This document shows, piece by piece, positions 32,222-40,817 of a stretch of DNA of 64,000 nt (positions are counted from its first letter, which is position 1; every line of letters begins with the position of its first letter). A program made the translations under genes and the position numbers. The stretch comes from CAZNSX01 sp964575845. Lineage in GTDB: Bacteria > UBA8248 > CAZNSX01. The stretch spans positions 124,001 to 188,000 of the forward strand of contig CAZNSX010000001.1 of the NCBI GenBank assembly GCA_964575845.1. The letters are read 5' to 3'. The notes under the pieces are model-generated. The model had not been told where the DNA came from, ran no database searches, and saw only the letters and a list, made by a program, of their open reading frames with translations.

Positions 32222-33319
32222 CTAGCCCCCTCTGCTGAAGCGCCTCTCAGAATGCAGCCGCGCCCTCTTGAGAGCAACCTCAACGAGGCGGTCTATGAGC
32301 TCGGGGTACGGGATTCCTACTTCTTCAAAGAGCCTGGGGTAGACGCTCAGTTTCGTAAAGCCAGGCATCGAGTTTATCTCGTTGAGGAAGACCTCGCCCG
32401 AGTCCTCCCGGTAGAAAAAATCAGCCCGCGCAAGCCCCGAGCACCCGAGGGCCATGAAGCCCCTCTGGGAAAGCTCCTTGATCCTCGCCGCCACCTTTTC
32501 GGGGAGGAGAGCCGGGATGAGGATATCGGTAAGCCCAGGGGTGTATTTCGCCTCATAGTCATAAAAACCCCTCTTGGGTACGATTTCAGCTATTGGGGAG
32601 GCCAGTGGAGGAAGACCCGGCTCCTCCTCAAGAAGGGCGCACTCAAGCTCCCTTCCTTCGGCCGCCACCTCCACCAAAACCTTAGAGTCAAAGCTGAGGG
32701 CATGCTCAATCGCCTCCTCAAGCTCTTCCTCCTCATCCACCCGGCTCACGCCCACGCTTGAGCCCAGGGAGGAGGGCTTCACAAAGAGGGGAAGGGGAAG
32801 CCCAAGGGCTTCACCCAGGAGCCTCTTCCCGTCCCTCTCCCAGGCGGCCCTATGGATGAGCTCATAGTCCAGGATCGGGATTCCCGAAGCCTTGAAGAGG
32901 AGTTTTGAGAGGGCCTTATCCGTGGCGGCCGCGGAGGCTGCGGTGCCCGAGCCTATGAAGGGAAGTTCCGAGAGCTCAAGCAGCCCCTGGATTGTCCCGT
33001 CCTCGCCGAAGGTGCCGTGCAGAAGGGGGAAGGCGACATCGAGCGGAGGGGTGAGAGGTTTTCCTCCGGAGGGGGAGATGAGGCAGGCTACTCCAGGCTC
33101 GGGCGAGAGGATGGCTCTCTCCCCTGAAGAAGGGGCACTCACCTCGGGGACTAGATGCCAGCTCCCCTCAGGGGATATATAGAGGGGAAAAAGACTGTAT
33201 CGCTCCGGCCCCAACGCTCTTGAGACAGACTCCGCCGAGGCTCTAGAGACCTCATGCTCGGCAGACCTTCCACCGAAGAGGAGAAGGAAGTTTAGGGGGA
33301 CCTCCCGTCCAGGGCTCAT
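32222..33319 (-). CDS. ddl: D-alanine--D-alanine ligase
   Basis: An ATP-grasp enzyme of about 365 residues that makes the D-Ala-D-Ala dipeptide of peptidoglycan. LLLFGGRSAEHEVSRASAE at the N-terminus, LLHGTFGEDGTIQGLLEL near 110, LFVKPSSLGSSVGVSRV near 190 and RADFFYREDSGEVFLNEINSMPGFT near 320 (metal-binding E/N) are all present. ATG 33319 overlaps the TGA of the aldolase gene (ATGA), so it is preferred to an upstream start inside that gene. It shows that the host is a bacterium with a conventional cell wall. Confidence 0.95.
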   Translation of the reverse strand: MSPGREVPLNFLLLFGGRSAEHEVSRASAESVSRALGPERYSLFPLYISPEGSWHLVPEVSAPSSGERAILSPEPGVACLISPSGGKPLTPPLDVAFPLLHGTFGEDGTIQGLLELSELPFIGSGTAASAAATDKALSKLLFKASGIPILDYELIHRAAWERDGKRLLGEALGLPLPLFVKPSSLGSSVGVSRVDEEEELEEAIEHALSFDSKVLVEVAAEGRELECALLEEEPGLPPLASPIAEIVPKRGFYDYEAKYTPGLTDILIPALLPEKVAARIKELSQRGFMALGCSGLARADFFYREDSGEVFLNEINSMPGFTKLSVYPRLFEEVGIPYPELIDRLVEVALKRARLHSERRFSRGG

Positions 33320-34098
33320 AGGGCCAGGGCTTCCCTGTAGCCTTGGACAAGGCTCCGGTAGGCCTTTAGTATCGTCCCCACGCCATCGCCCGCCATGTAT
33401 TGTACCCCGAGCCTTATCCATTTGGCGGCGGAAGCGGGGTCCGTCACGAGGAATCCCGGGGTAACTCCGGCCTCCCGGATGCGGGCGATATGGTCTTCGA
33501 TCACGGAAAGCACCTCAGGATGGTCCGCCCTTCCGGGAAAGCCCATGCTAACCGAGAGGTCGGCGGGCCCTATGAATATGACGTCAACGCCCTTCACCTT
33601 GAGGATCTCATCGAGGTTCCTCAATCCGAGGAGATTCTCCACCTGCACTATGACCAAGGGCTCCCGGTTAGCCCACTCAAGATATTCAGCGGGGTTCCTC
33701 GCTCCGTAGCCGACCGCCCTTACGGTAAAGGCGATGCCCCGGCCTCCCTCAAGGGGATACCTGGAAAATCGGACCGCGCTCTCGGCCTCAGCGGCCGTCT
33801 GCACGTGGGGCACCTGCACGCCCAGGGCTCCCGTATCAAGCGCCTTTAGGATTCGGTTCCGAGCAATTATGGGGATCCTGACAATGGGCGAAAGGCCGAC
33901 CGAGGCGGCCGCCCTCACCATGGCCTCGCAGGTTATCTCATCGATGGGCCCGTGTTCCTGGTCTATGATGCAGAAGTCAAAGCCCGCAAGCCCGGCCACC
34001 TCTACGAGCCCCGGCGAGGGAATGTTCAGGAAAAGGCCGAAGGCACACTGGCCCTTCCGGATTATCTGCCTTACTGGGTTAGGCTGCACGGGGCTCAA
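33316..34098 (-). CDS. HpcH/HpaI-family aldolase (2-keto-3-deoxy acid aldolase-like)
   Basis: A 260-residue class II, metal-dependent aldolase of the HpcH/GarL/RhmA family. GFDFCIIDQEHGPIDE supplies the catalytic and metal-site region near residue 40. RILKALDTGALGVQVPHVQTAAEAE, PLVIVQVENLLGLRNLDEIL (metal Glu) and DVIFIGPADLSVSMGFPG follow, as in the family. It would cleave or form a 2-oxo-3-deoxy acid with pyruvate or another oxoacid. It overlaps the kinase gene before it and ddl after it by 4 bases each. The exact substrate is unknown. Confidence 0.9.
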   Translation of the reverse strand: MSPVQPNPVRQIIRKGQCAFGLFLNIPSPGLVEVAGLAGFDFCIIDQEHGPIDEITCEAMVRAAASVGLSPIVRIPIIARNRILKALDTGALGVQVPHVQTAAEAESAVRFSRYPLEGGRGIAFTVRAVGYGARNPAEYLEWANREPLVIVQVENLLGLRNLDEILKVKGVDVIFIGPADLSVSMGFPGRADHPEVLSVIEDHIARIREAGVTPGFLVTDPASAAKWIRLGVQYMAGDGVGTILKAYRSLVQGYREALAL

Positions 34099-35306
34099 CT
34101 CCCTTTCTGGAAGAGGCCCTTGAGGACGGAAAGGGTCTCCCGTGCCACGATGAGCTCCTCGTTGGCGGGGATAACCATGACCTCCACGGCAGAGCCCTCC
34201 CGGGAGATCATGGCCTCTGAACCCCGTGTGAGGTTTTTCTTGCTGTCGAGCTCTATTCCCAAAAACCCGAGGCCCTCACAGATAGAAGCTCTGACACCGA
34301 CTCCGTTCTCGCCGATCCCCCCCGTAAAGGCAAGGACATTCAGGCCCCCGAGAGCCGCGGCATAGGCGCCTATGTATTTTTTTACCTCATAGCAGAAAAG
34401 CTCAAGCGCAAGAAGAGCTCTTTCGTTCCCTTTTTCGGCAGCTTCCTCAAGGTCCCTAACATCGCCCGAGACGCCCGAGACCCCAAGGAGCCCCCCTCTT
34501 TTCACAAGGGCCTGCCTCACCTCCTCAAGGCTCAGGCCGCCCCGCTCCACGAGGTAGGGGATGATGAAGGGGTCTATGTCTCCACTCCTCGTGCTCATTG
34601 AGACCCCCGCCTGGGCCGAAAAGCCCATGCTCGTATCGACGGACCTCCCGCCATCGATGGCGCAGAGGGAGGAGCTTCCTCCAAGGTGGCAGGAGATGAC
34701 CTTCAGCGAATCTTTGGGTTTTCCGAGAATCTCCGGTACCCTCTCGGAGACGAACCTGTGTGAGGCACCGTGGAAGCCATAGCGCCTTATGCCGAACCTC
34801 TCATACCACTCATAGGGAATGCTGTAGAGAAAGGCCTTGGGCGGAAGGTCGCGATGGAAAGCGGTCTCAAAGACCCCGACGAGGGGAACCCCTGGGAGCA
34901 GGCCCTGGAAGACCCGGATGGCGGAGACATAGGGCGGGTTATGCGCGGGCATCAGCCTGGATAGGCCTTCCATCTCCTTGATCACCTCTTCCGTTAAGAC
35001 CAGGGAGCCGGTGAACCGCCCTCCGTGCACGGTTTTAAAGCCTACGGCCGCTATCTCGCTAAGCTCCTTGAGGGCCCCGTGCTCCTCGTCGAGCAGGAGG
35101 TCGAGAGCCATCTTTATTGCCGCATTGTGGTCGGGGAACCGGGCCTCTCTCGTAACCTTCTCCCTTCCACCGGCCTCGTGGGAGAGCAAGCCCTTGGGTC
35201 CCCCAACCCGCTCCACTTTGCCAGAGGCCAGGACCGACTCATCTTCCATCTCCAGGAGCTTATGCTTAAAGGAGGTGCTCCCCACGTTCGATACGAGGAC
35301 CTTCAC
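34095..35306 (-). CDS. ackA: Acetate kinase-like acyl kinase
   Basis: A 403-residue ASKHA kinase that interconverts an acyl phosphate and ADP with the acid and ATP. The N-terminus VSNVGSTSFKHKLLE corresponds to the phosphate-1 motif, slightly divergent from the usual NSGSSSLK. GFKTVHGG, then VFETAFHRDLPPKAFLYSIPYEWYERFGIRRYGFHGASHRF, HLGGSSSLCAIDGGRSVDTSMGF and LAFTGGIGENG are typical of AckA. The pairing with the upstream phosphotransacylase (68 bases) implies substrate-level phosphorylation. The substrate may be acetate, propionate or butyrate. Confidence 0.9.
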   Translation of the reverse strand: MKVLVSNVGSTSFKHKLLEMEDESVLASGKVERVGGPKGLLSHEAGGREKVTREARFPDHNAAIKMALDLLLDEEHGALKELSEIAAVGFKTVHGGRFTGSLVLTEEVIKEMEGLSRLMPAHNPPYVSAIRVFQGLLPGVPLVGVFETAFHRDLPPKAFLYSIPYEWYERFGIRRYGFHGASHRFVSERVPEILGKPKDSLKVISCHLGGSSSLCAIDGGRSVDTSMGFSAQAGVSMSTRSGDIDPFIIPYLVERGGLSLEEVRQALVKRGGLLGVSGVSGDVRDLEEAAEKGNERALLALELFCYEVKKYIGAYAAALGGLNVLAFTGGIGENGVGVRASICEGLGFLGIELDSKKNLTRGSEAMISREGSAVEVMVIPANEELIVARETLSVLKGLFQKGS

Positions 35307-35374
35307 CCAGTTCCTCCTCTCTTGAGACAGGGCCTCGGCGGCATCCCTTCCTCCCTTCCTAATTCTCCTGCTTC

Positions 35375-36292
35375 TCAGGCGAGCTTCGCCTTGGAGAGGA
35401 GAACCGCCAGGGCGATGCTGTGGAGCTTGGTCTCTGCGGGCTCCGCCCGTGAGAGGAGCACCACAGGGACCTTGGCCCCCACAACCACACCTCCGACCTT
35501 TCCGCGGGCGAGATAGATGATGCAGCGGAGCATGATGTTGGCGGCCTCTATATCGGGCGCCAGGAAGATGTCGGCCTCGCCCACCACGGGGCTCACGAGG
35601 CCCTTCTGCCGGGCGGCCTCGGCCGATAGGGGGGCATCGAGCGCAATGGGCCCATCAATAATCCCGCCCGCTATCTGGCCCCGGCGGTTCATCAGAGTCA
35701 GGTTCGCGGCATCCACGGTGGCGGGCATCTCGGGGTTCACGAACTCAAACGCAGCAAGAGCCGCCAGCTTCGGCTCCTCAATCCCCAGGGCATGGGCCAG
35801 CTCTATCGCGTTTCGGCAGAGTTCGGCCTTCTGCATGAGGTCCGGCGCTATGTTTATGGAGGTGTCCGTCAGGAGCATGAGGCGGTCGAAGCCTGGCACC
35901 TCGAAGGCCACCACAACGCCGAGGAGTCTCCCCGTCCTCAGGCCCATCTCCCTATCCACAAGGATGCGGATAAGGTCGGCCGTATTGACCTTTCCCTTCA
36001 TTAGGATGTCAGCGCCGCCCGAGGAGACGAGCTCTGTCGCGCCGCGCGTGGCCTTGATGGGGTCTTTCTCGTGGACAACTTCGCAGGTGCCGAGGTCCAT
36101 CCCCATCTTCCGGGCCAGTGCCTCGATCTTGTCCCCGTCGCCGAAGAGGACCCCGCTGGCCAGGCCCCTGCGCTCCGACTCCATAATCCCCTTGAGAACC
36201 TCTTCATCCTGAGCCACGGCCACGGAAATCCTCTTGGGGCCGAACCTTGCGGCCTCTTCCAACACACTCTCAAAATCCCTCAGCGCTGCCAT
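35375..36292 (-). CDS. Phosphate acyltransferase (phosphotransacetylase/phosphotransbutyrylase family)
   Basis: A 305-residue enzyme converting acyl-CoA and phosphate to acyl phosphate and CoA. The length matches Ptb or short Pta. SSGGADILMKGKVNTADLIRILVD near 90, LLTDTSINIAPDLMQKAELCRNAIELAHALG near 140 and GQIAGGIIDGPIALDAPLS near 205 are family marks. It is the first gene of a minus-strand chain followed by the acyl kinase, aldolase, ddl and hydrolase. Whether acetyl- or butyryl-CoA is the natural substrate cannot be read from sequence. Confidence 0.9.
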   Translation of the reverse strand: MAALRDFESVLEEAARFGPKRISVAVAQDEEVLKGIMESERRGLASGVLFGDGDKIEALARKMGMDLGTCEVVHEKDPIKATRGATELVSSGGADILMKGKVNTADLIRILVDREMGLRTGRLLGVVVAFEVPGFDRLMLLTDTSINIAPDLMQKAELCRNAIELAHALGIEEPKLAALAAFEFVNPEMPATVDAANLTLMNRRGQIAGGIIDGPIALDAPLSAEAARQKGLVSPVVGEADIFLAPDIEAANIMLRCIIYLARGKVGGVVVGAKVPVVLLSRAEPAETKLHSIALAVLLSKAKLA

Positions 36293-36293
36293 C

Positions 36294-36552
36294 GGTCCTC
36301 CCCATAAGCTTGATGCGAACTATTGAAGGGCCATAAGGATTCTCCCGCCGCCTTCCCTCAAAAAAAGGGAGTTTAGGTATGATGCCGACTCGCCTCGTTT
36401 GGCAATTGGCAAGGGCCCCGGCCCAAGGAACAGAAATCGGGTCGGAAACCTTTTAGCACAGAGAGGGGCGATGGGTCAAGGAGTGCCCTTTCGCGGCCTT
36501 CGACTTTTCATTGTTTAACGCCCATTTGGGGGAGTCAAACGGATTGGGATTT
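36294..36552. other. Intergenic stretch upstream of phosphotransacylase
   Basis: The first part of the 384-base divergent region. It holds the upstream region of the minus-strand phosphotransacylase operon. No gene, RNA or repeat was recognised. The operator and promoter of the plus-strand genes follow it. Confidence 0.45.
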
Positions 36553-36585
36553 TCAAGAAGATTCTTGACTGATTTATTCAAGAAT
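36553..36585 (+). promoter_or_regulatory. Three-half-site operator candidate (TCAAGAA repeats)
   Basis: TCAAGAA at 36553-36559 and TTCTTGA at 36562-36568 form a perfect 7-bp inverted repeat spaced by 2 bases. A third half-site, TCAAGAA(T) at 36578-36585, forms an 8-bp inverted repeat with 36561-36568. The sites overlap the -35 box and spacer of the promoter. The nearest regulator gene is the Rrf2-family gene two genes downstream, so autoregulation is a reasonable inference. Confidence 0.55.
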
Positions 36586-36593
36586 GCTAAATA
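36565..36593 (+). promoter_or_regulatory. Sigma-70-type promoter of the sulfur-carrier/JAMM/Rrf2 operon
   Basis: TTGACT at 36565-36570, a 17-base spacer and TAAATA at 36588-36593. This is 83 bases upstream of the sulfur-carrier ATG. It is overlapped by the inverted repeats listed separately. Confidence 0.6.
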
Positions 36594-36676
36594 AGAAAAG
36601 TTGATTATTTTTCGCGACAGAGGATTGCGGTTCAAGTCATAGATTACACACCAAAACCATCTATAGGAGGGAGCGG

Positions 36677-36961
36677 ATGGGCGTTACAGTGAGAGTTCCC
36701 ACACCCCTTCAGAAATTGACCCGTGACCAGGACCGCGTTAGCGCTGAGGGCAGCGATATCCGGGAGGTCATCTCGGACCTGGACCGCCAGTACCCGGGCA
36801 TCCGCGAGCGGCTTTACGGTGAGGACGGCAAAATAAGACGCTTCATAAACATCTTCCTCAATGATGAGGACATAAGGTTTCTGGAGGGGGAAACCACCTC
36901 CGTCAAGGATGGTGACGAGATTTCCATAATCCCCGCCATAGCAGGAGGCGCCCGAGCGTAA
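36677..36961 (+). CDS. MoaD/ThiS-family sulfur-carrier protein with masked GG terminus
   Basis: A 94-residue beta-grasp, ubiquitin-like protein. The N-terminus VTVRVPTPLQKLT, the middle RFINIFLNDEDIRFLEG and the C-terminal DGDEISIIPAIAGG match CysO/MoaD-type carriers. The Gly-Gly is not terminal: three residues (ARA) follow it. Carriers with such tails are known to need trimming by a JAMM protease (as for QbsE) before adenylation and thiocarboxylate formation. A JAMM gene follows 18 bases later. The ATG has GGAGGGAG upstream. It probably supplies sulfur for cysteine or another sulfur-containing product. No MoeB-type activating enzyme is in the window. Confidence 0.9.
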   Translation: MGVTVRVPTPLQKLTRDQDRVSAEGSDIREVISDLDRQYPGIRERLYGEDGKIRRFINIFLNDEDIRFLEGETTSVKDGDEISIIPAIAGGARA

Positions 36962-36979
36962 TCCGCCCGAAGCCAGCTC

Positions 36980-37402
36980 ATGCTCAAGATATTATCGAGC
37001 CCGTTTCAAGAGCTTCGCCAACATGCCCTGAAAAGTTATCCCAGGGAGTGTTGCGGCATCTTGGTGGGTAAGGGAGGAGATGAGGGGAAGGAGGTTCTCT
37101 GGGTCCAGCCGGTCCAAAACCTTGTGGCGGGAGGGGTCGCAGACCGCTATGAGGTGGACCCTCGGGAGGTGATAAGGGTTTCGGATAGATGTAGGGAAAG
37201 AGGGGAGGAAATCCTGGGGTTTTACCACTCCCACCCCGATTGCCCGCCTCGCCCCTCCCGCTTCGACCGCGAGAACGCCCACTGGGACCGCCATATTTAC
37301 CTCATCCTGGCCGTCTGGGCCGGCCGAGAGGTGGAAGCCAGGGCCTGGCTCTGGAATGAAGACGGCCGCATTTTTGTCGGCGAACCGATGGAGCTAACCT
37401 GA
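36980..37402 (+). CDS. JAMM/MPN+ metalloprotease (M67 type)
   Basis: 140 residues with the complete JAMM zinc-site signature: an upstream Glu (YPRECCGILVG, near 23) and GFYHSHPDCPPRPSRFD (HxH, then S and D, near 78-91). Bacterial stand-alone JAMM proteins act on ubiquitin-like sulfur carriers. Mec in mycobacteria cuts CysO-cysteine, and QbsD trims QbsE. Its place right after a carrier with residues beyond the Gly-Gly supports the same job. It is the second gene of a three-gene plus-strand operon. Confidence 0.92.
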   Translation: MLKILSSPFQELRQHALKSYPRECCGILVGKGGDEGKEVLWVQPVQNLVAGGVADRYEVDPREVIRVSDRCRERGEEILGFYHSHPDCPPRPSRFDRENAHWDRHIYLILAVWAGREVEARAWLWNEDGRIFVGEPMELT

Positions 37403-37423
37403 GGGCCGAAGGAGGCTCCACCC

Positions 37424-37891
37424 ATGCGAATATCCACACGCGGGCGCTATGCCGTAAGGGCCATGGTGGACCTGGCCCGCGCGGCCCAGGGCCGCCCCGT
37501 GCCCCTTCCCACAATCGCCCTGAGGCAGAGGATCAGCCGCCATTATCTGGAGCAGCTCTTCGGGAAACTCAGGCGCGCGGGCCTTGTCACCAGCACCCGA
37601 GGCCCGGGCGGCGGCTACTCCCTTGCCCGCTCACCAAAGGCCATCGCCATGGGCGAGATCTTGCGCGCAGCGGGCGAAGACCTCCGCCTCGCCGCCTGCG
37701 TGGAGATGGGAGGTCAGAACAGGTCCATCCGTTGCGACCGCCTGGATGGCTGTATAACCCACCTTCTCTGGCAGCGGCTCGCCCAAAAGGTCAGCGAGGT
37801 GCTGGACTCGGTGACCCTCGACGACCTACTGCGCGAGCAGTCGGCGCAGGGTGGAGCGCGGCCTTCGCATCCCTACGCCTTTGACATCTGA
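37424..37891 (+). CDS. Rrf2-family transcriptional regulator
   Basis: A 155-residue winged-helix regulator. The N-terminus MRISTRGRYAVRAMVDLARA, then PLPTIALRQRISRHYLEQLFGKLRRAGLVTSTRGPGGGYSLAR, is the Rrf2 DNA-binding domain. Three cysteines near 90-115 (ACVEMGG, RCDRLDGC) resemble the Fe-S ligand region of IscR-like members, with spacing C-x11-C-x5-C. It follows the JAMM gene by 21 bases. Rrf2 proteins in sulfur-carrier loci often control sulfur or cysteine supply (CymR-like). The inverted repeats at 36553-36585 are candidate binding sites. Confidence 0.92.
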   Translation: MRISTRGRYAVRAMVDLARAAQGRPVPLPTIALRQRISRHYLEQLFGKLRRAGLVTSTRGPGGGYSLARSPKAIAMGEILRAAGEDLRLAACVEMGGQNRSIRCDRLDGCITHLLWQRLAQKVSEVLDSVTLDDLLREQSAQGGARPSHPYAFDI

Positions 37892-37899
37892 GGCATCCC

Positions 37900-39237
37900 C
37901 TAGAGGATTGGAAGAAAGTTCTGGAGCTCATAGTCTGTGACGTGGGCTTTGTATCTTTCCCACTCGATCTTCTTGTTCTCTATGAATTTGGTGAAGACGT
38001 GCTCCCCCAGAGTGCGGCGCAGGAGCTCACTCGCCTCGGCCAGCTTGATGGCCTCATTTAGGTCGGCGGGGAGGGAACCTATGCCCCGCCGCTCGCGCTC
38101 AGCGGGGCTCATCTCGTAGACATTCTCCTCCACCGGGTCCGGCAGCTCATAGCCCTTCTCGATCCCCTCCAGGCCTGCGGCCAGCATGACGGCAAAGGCG
38201 AGATAAGGGTTACAGGCCGGGTCGGGGGAGCGCAACTCCACCCGCACGGCCGCCTCCTTGCCAGGCTTATAGGTGGGGATGCGGATGAGGTCTGAGCGGT
38301 TTCGCAGTGCCCAGGAGAGGTAAACGGGAGCCTCATAGCCCGGCACCAGGCGTTTGTAGGAGTTCACCCACTGGTTCAGGACCAGGGTGGTCTCCGGAGT
38401 GTGACGCAGGAGCCCGGCTATGTAGTGCTTGGCCAGGGGGGAGAGGTAATATCGGTCATTGGGGTCGAAGAAGGCGTTGGTCTCACCCCGGAAGAGGCTC
38501 TGGTGGGTATGCATGCCAGAGCCGTTTTTCCCGTAAACGGGTTTGGGCATGAAGGAGGCATACACTCCGTGCTTGAGCGCTATCTCCTTGACGACCAGGC
38601 GGTAGGTCATGGCGTTGTCGGCCATTGTCAGGGCGTCGCAGTAGCGCAGGTCTATCTCGTGCTGGCTGGGGCCCACCTCGTGGTGGCTCAACTCCACCCC
38701 GATGCCCATCTCCTCGAGACACAGGACGGTCTCGCGCCTGAGGTCGCTGGCGATATCGAGCGGGGTGAGGTCAAAGTAGCCCCCTTCATCCAGGGTCTCG
38801 GGAGGGGGGTTGGGTCCCTTGAAGTAGTAATACTCGAGCTCCGGGCCCACATAAAAGGTGAAGCCCAGGGAGGCAGCCCTCTCCAGTGCCCTCTTGAGAA
38901 CCAGTCGAGGGTCCCCCTGGTGGGGTGTGCCGTCGGGCTCATGGATGTCACAAAACATCCTGGCCACGGCCCCCTGTTCGCGCGGCCGCCAGGGAAGGAG
39001 CTGAAAGGTGGAGGGGTCGGGCCGGGCCACCATGTCGCTCTCATCGATGCGGGCGAAGCCCTGGATGGAGGACCCGTCAAAGCCCTGGCCCTCCCAGAGG
39101 GCCGTCTCCAGCTCGGCCACCGTGATGGCGAAGCTCTTAAGAGAGCCCAGCACATCGGTAAACCAAAGTCGGATGAACCTCACGTCGCGCTCCCGGGCCA
39201 GCTGAAGCACATACTCTTTGTCCTTATCGTCTTCCAT
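37900..39237 (-). CDS. glnA: Glutamine synthetase type I
   Basis: About 445 residues forming ATP-dependent ammonia-assimilating glutamine synthetase. Family motifs are GFDGSSIQGFARI (about 45), the ELEYYYFK active-site strand, the HHEVGPSQHEIDLRY glutamate-site block, GSGMHTHQSLF with catalytic residues and NRSDLIRIP. ATG 39237 is chosen because AAGGAGG lies just upstream. The usual adenylylation motif NLYDLPPEE is replaced by ENVYEMSPAE, as in GSI-alpha enzymes that are feedback-controlled rather than adenylylated. It overlaps the end of amtB by about 14 bases, so uptake and assimilation are coupled. Confidence 0.95.
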   Translation of the reverse strand: MEDDKDKEYVLQLARERDVRFIRLWFTDVLGSLKSFAITVAELETALWEGQGFDGSSIQGFARIDESDMVARPDPSTFQLLPWRPREQGAVARMFCDIHEPDGTPHQGDPRLVLKRALERAASLGFTFYVGPELEYYYFKGPNPPPETLDEGGYFDLTPLDIASDLRRETVLCLEEMGIGVELSHHEVGPSQHEIDLRYCDALTMADNAMTYRLVVKEIALKHGVYASFMPKPVYGKNGSGMHTHQSLFRGETNAFFDPNDRYYLSPLAKHYIAGLLRHTPETTLVLNQWVNSYKRLVPGYEAPVYLSWALRNRSDLIRIPTYKPGKEAAVRVELRSPDPACNPYLAFAVMLAAGLEGIEKGYELPDPVEENVYEMSPAERERRGIGSLPADLNEAIKLAEASELLRRTLGEHVFTKFIENKKIEWERYKAHVTDYELQNFLPIL

Positions 39238-40681
39238 AGTCGGGGCCTCCTTGTTGGGGAGGAATAGCTCTCTGAAGGGTGCCCAAGGAATGGGCTCCCG
39301 GAGCATGTATCACCTCCCTGGCGTAAGCTTCCATGCCGTGCTCGCTGAGGTCAAGCCCTTCCATCTCCTCCTCGGTGCTGACCCTGATTCCCAGGGTGGC
39401 TCTCAGGCCGAGCCAGATAGCAAAGGAGGAGCCCAGGACAAAAACCCCAACCACCGCCACTCCCAGCAATTGTGTCAGAAAGAGAGAGGCCCCCCCACCG
39501 AAGAAGAGGCCATCTCCCGTCGTGGCCGGGTTTATGCTCTCCTGGGCGAAGAGGCCAACGGAGAGGGTTCCCAGGACCCCCGCCATGAGGTGGACAGTTA
39601 TGGCGCCCACGGGGTCATCGACCCGGAATCGGTCCAGGGTGATAACACCCTGGACGGCCATGCAGCCGGCTATCGCACCTATGATAACGGCGCTCAGGGG
39701 ACTCACGAAGGCGCAGGGCGCGGTTATTGCGACGAGGCCTGCGAGCGCACCGTTAAGGGTCATGGAGAGGTCCGGTTTGCCTATCCTGAGGCGGGTCATG
39801 AGGGTGGCCATCAGTAGGCCAGAGGCCGCGGCCATGTTTGTCGTGAGGGCTATCCTGGCTATCTCACCGGGCTGTGCCGCCATGGTGCTCCCCGGGTTGA
39901 ACCCAAACCATCCGAGCCAGAGGATCATGGCGCCAAGGGTGGCCGTTGACATGTTGTGGCCGGGAAGAGGCTGAACCTTTCCTTCTCGGCTGTATTTTCC
40001 CAGACGCGGCCCCAGAGCTATGGCTCCGGCAAGGGCCGCCCATCCCCCTACGGAGTGAACCACCGTGGAGCCGGCAAAGTCCCAGAAGCCGAGCCGCGCG
40101 AGCCATCCCCCACCCCAGACCCAGTGGCCCACCACGGGGTAAAGAAAAGCCACCAGCAGCCAAGAGAAGATGATGAAGGAGAGGAACTTGATCCGCTCGG
40201 CCACAGCGCCTGAGACTATCGTAGCCGCCGTTCCCGCAAAGACGAGCTGGAAGAAGAATTTGGCATAGAGGGGAATGCCCGTCCAGCTCAGGGAAGAGAA
40301 TACCCCCCTGTAGGCCTCTCCCGTCAGGGGACTATTGTCCTCTCCTGAGAGGAAAAAGCCTTTGAGTCCAATCAAAGCGTTGCCCTCACCGAACATATAG
40401 CCAAATCCCGCGGCCCAGAAGGCCAGCGAGGCCACGGCGAAGACGATGAAGTTCTTGTAGAGGATGTTGACGGTATTCTTGGAGCGGCAGAGCCCGGACT
40501 CCAGAAGCGCGAAGCCCGCGTTCATGAAGAAGACGAGGAAGGCGGCGAAGAGGGTCCAGAGGGTGTCGAGGGCCACCTGCGCTTCTCTGAGCTGGGCAAG
40601 TGGACCCGCCGCCTCCTGGGCCCAGGCCGCCCCGGGCAAAAGGGTCCAAAAGAAAAGCCCAAAGAAAAAAAGAACCTTCAT
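39224..40681 (-). CDS. amtB: Ammonium transporter AmtB
   Basis: About 485 residues. A signal peptide (MKVLFFFGLFFWTLLPGAAWA) is followed by eleven hydrophobic segments. Amt signatures include LDTLWTLFAAFLVFFMNAGFALLESGLCR, DFAGSTVVHSVGGWAALAGA (the conserved DxAGxxVVH) and NPGSTMAA. The ATG at 40681 is preferred to upstream ATGs because GGGAGG stands 6-7 bases before it. A cytoplasmic tail of about 60 residues follows the last helix. glnA follows with an overlap, and no PII (glnK) gene lies between or beside them, which is unusual for amtB. A response-regulator gene lies upstream. Confidence 0.95.
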   Translation of the reverse strand: MKVLFFFGLFFWTLLPGAAWAQEAAGPLAQLREAQVALDTLWTLFAAFLVFFMNAGFALLESGLCRSKNTVNILYKNFIVFAVASLAFWAAGFGYMFGEGNALIGLKGFFLSGEDNSPLTGEAYRGVFSSLSWTGIPLYAKFFFQLVFAGTAATIVSGAVAERIKFLSFIIFSWLLVAFLYPVVGHWVWGGGWLARLGFWDFAGSTVVHSVGGWAALAGAIALGPRLGKYSREGKVQPLPGHNMSTATLGAMILWLGWFGFNPGSTMAAQPGEIARIALTTNMAAASGLLMATLMTRLRIGKPDLSMTLNGALAGLVAITAPCAFVSPLSAVIIGAIAGCMAVQGVITLDRFRVDDPVGAITVHLMAGVLGTLSVGLFAQESINPATTGDGLFFGGGASLFLTQLLGVAVVGVFVLGSSFAIWLGLRATLGIRVSTEEEMEGLDLSEHGMEAYAREVIHAPGAHSLGTLQRAIPPQQGGPDYGRR

Positions 40682-40817
40682 GAAATTTCCTCCCGCCATC
40701 TTTCCTTTCCTCTTGAGCCTCGACAAAAGGGTGGGTGGCTCCAGCGTCGGGAGAAATCCTAGAGAAGGCTTGTTTCCAGAATGTTTCCATGAGGTTAAAT
40801 CGAGATTAAAGGGCCCT

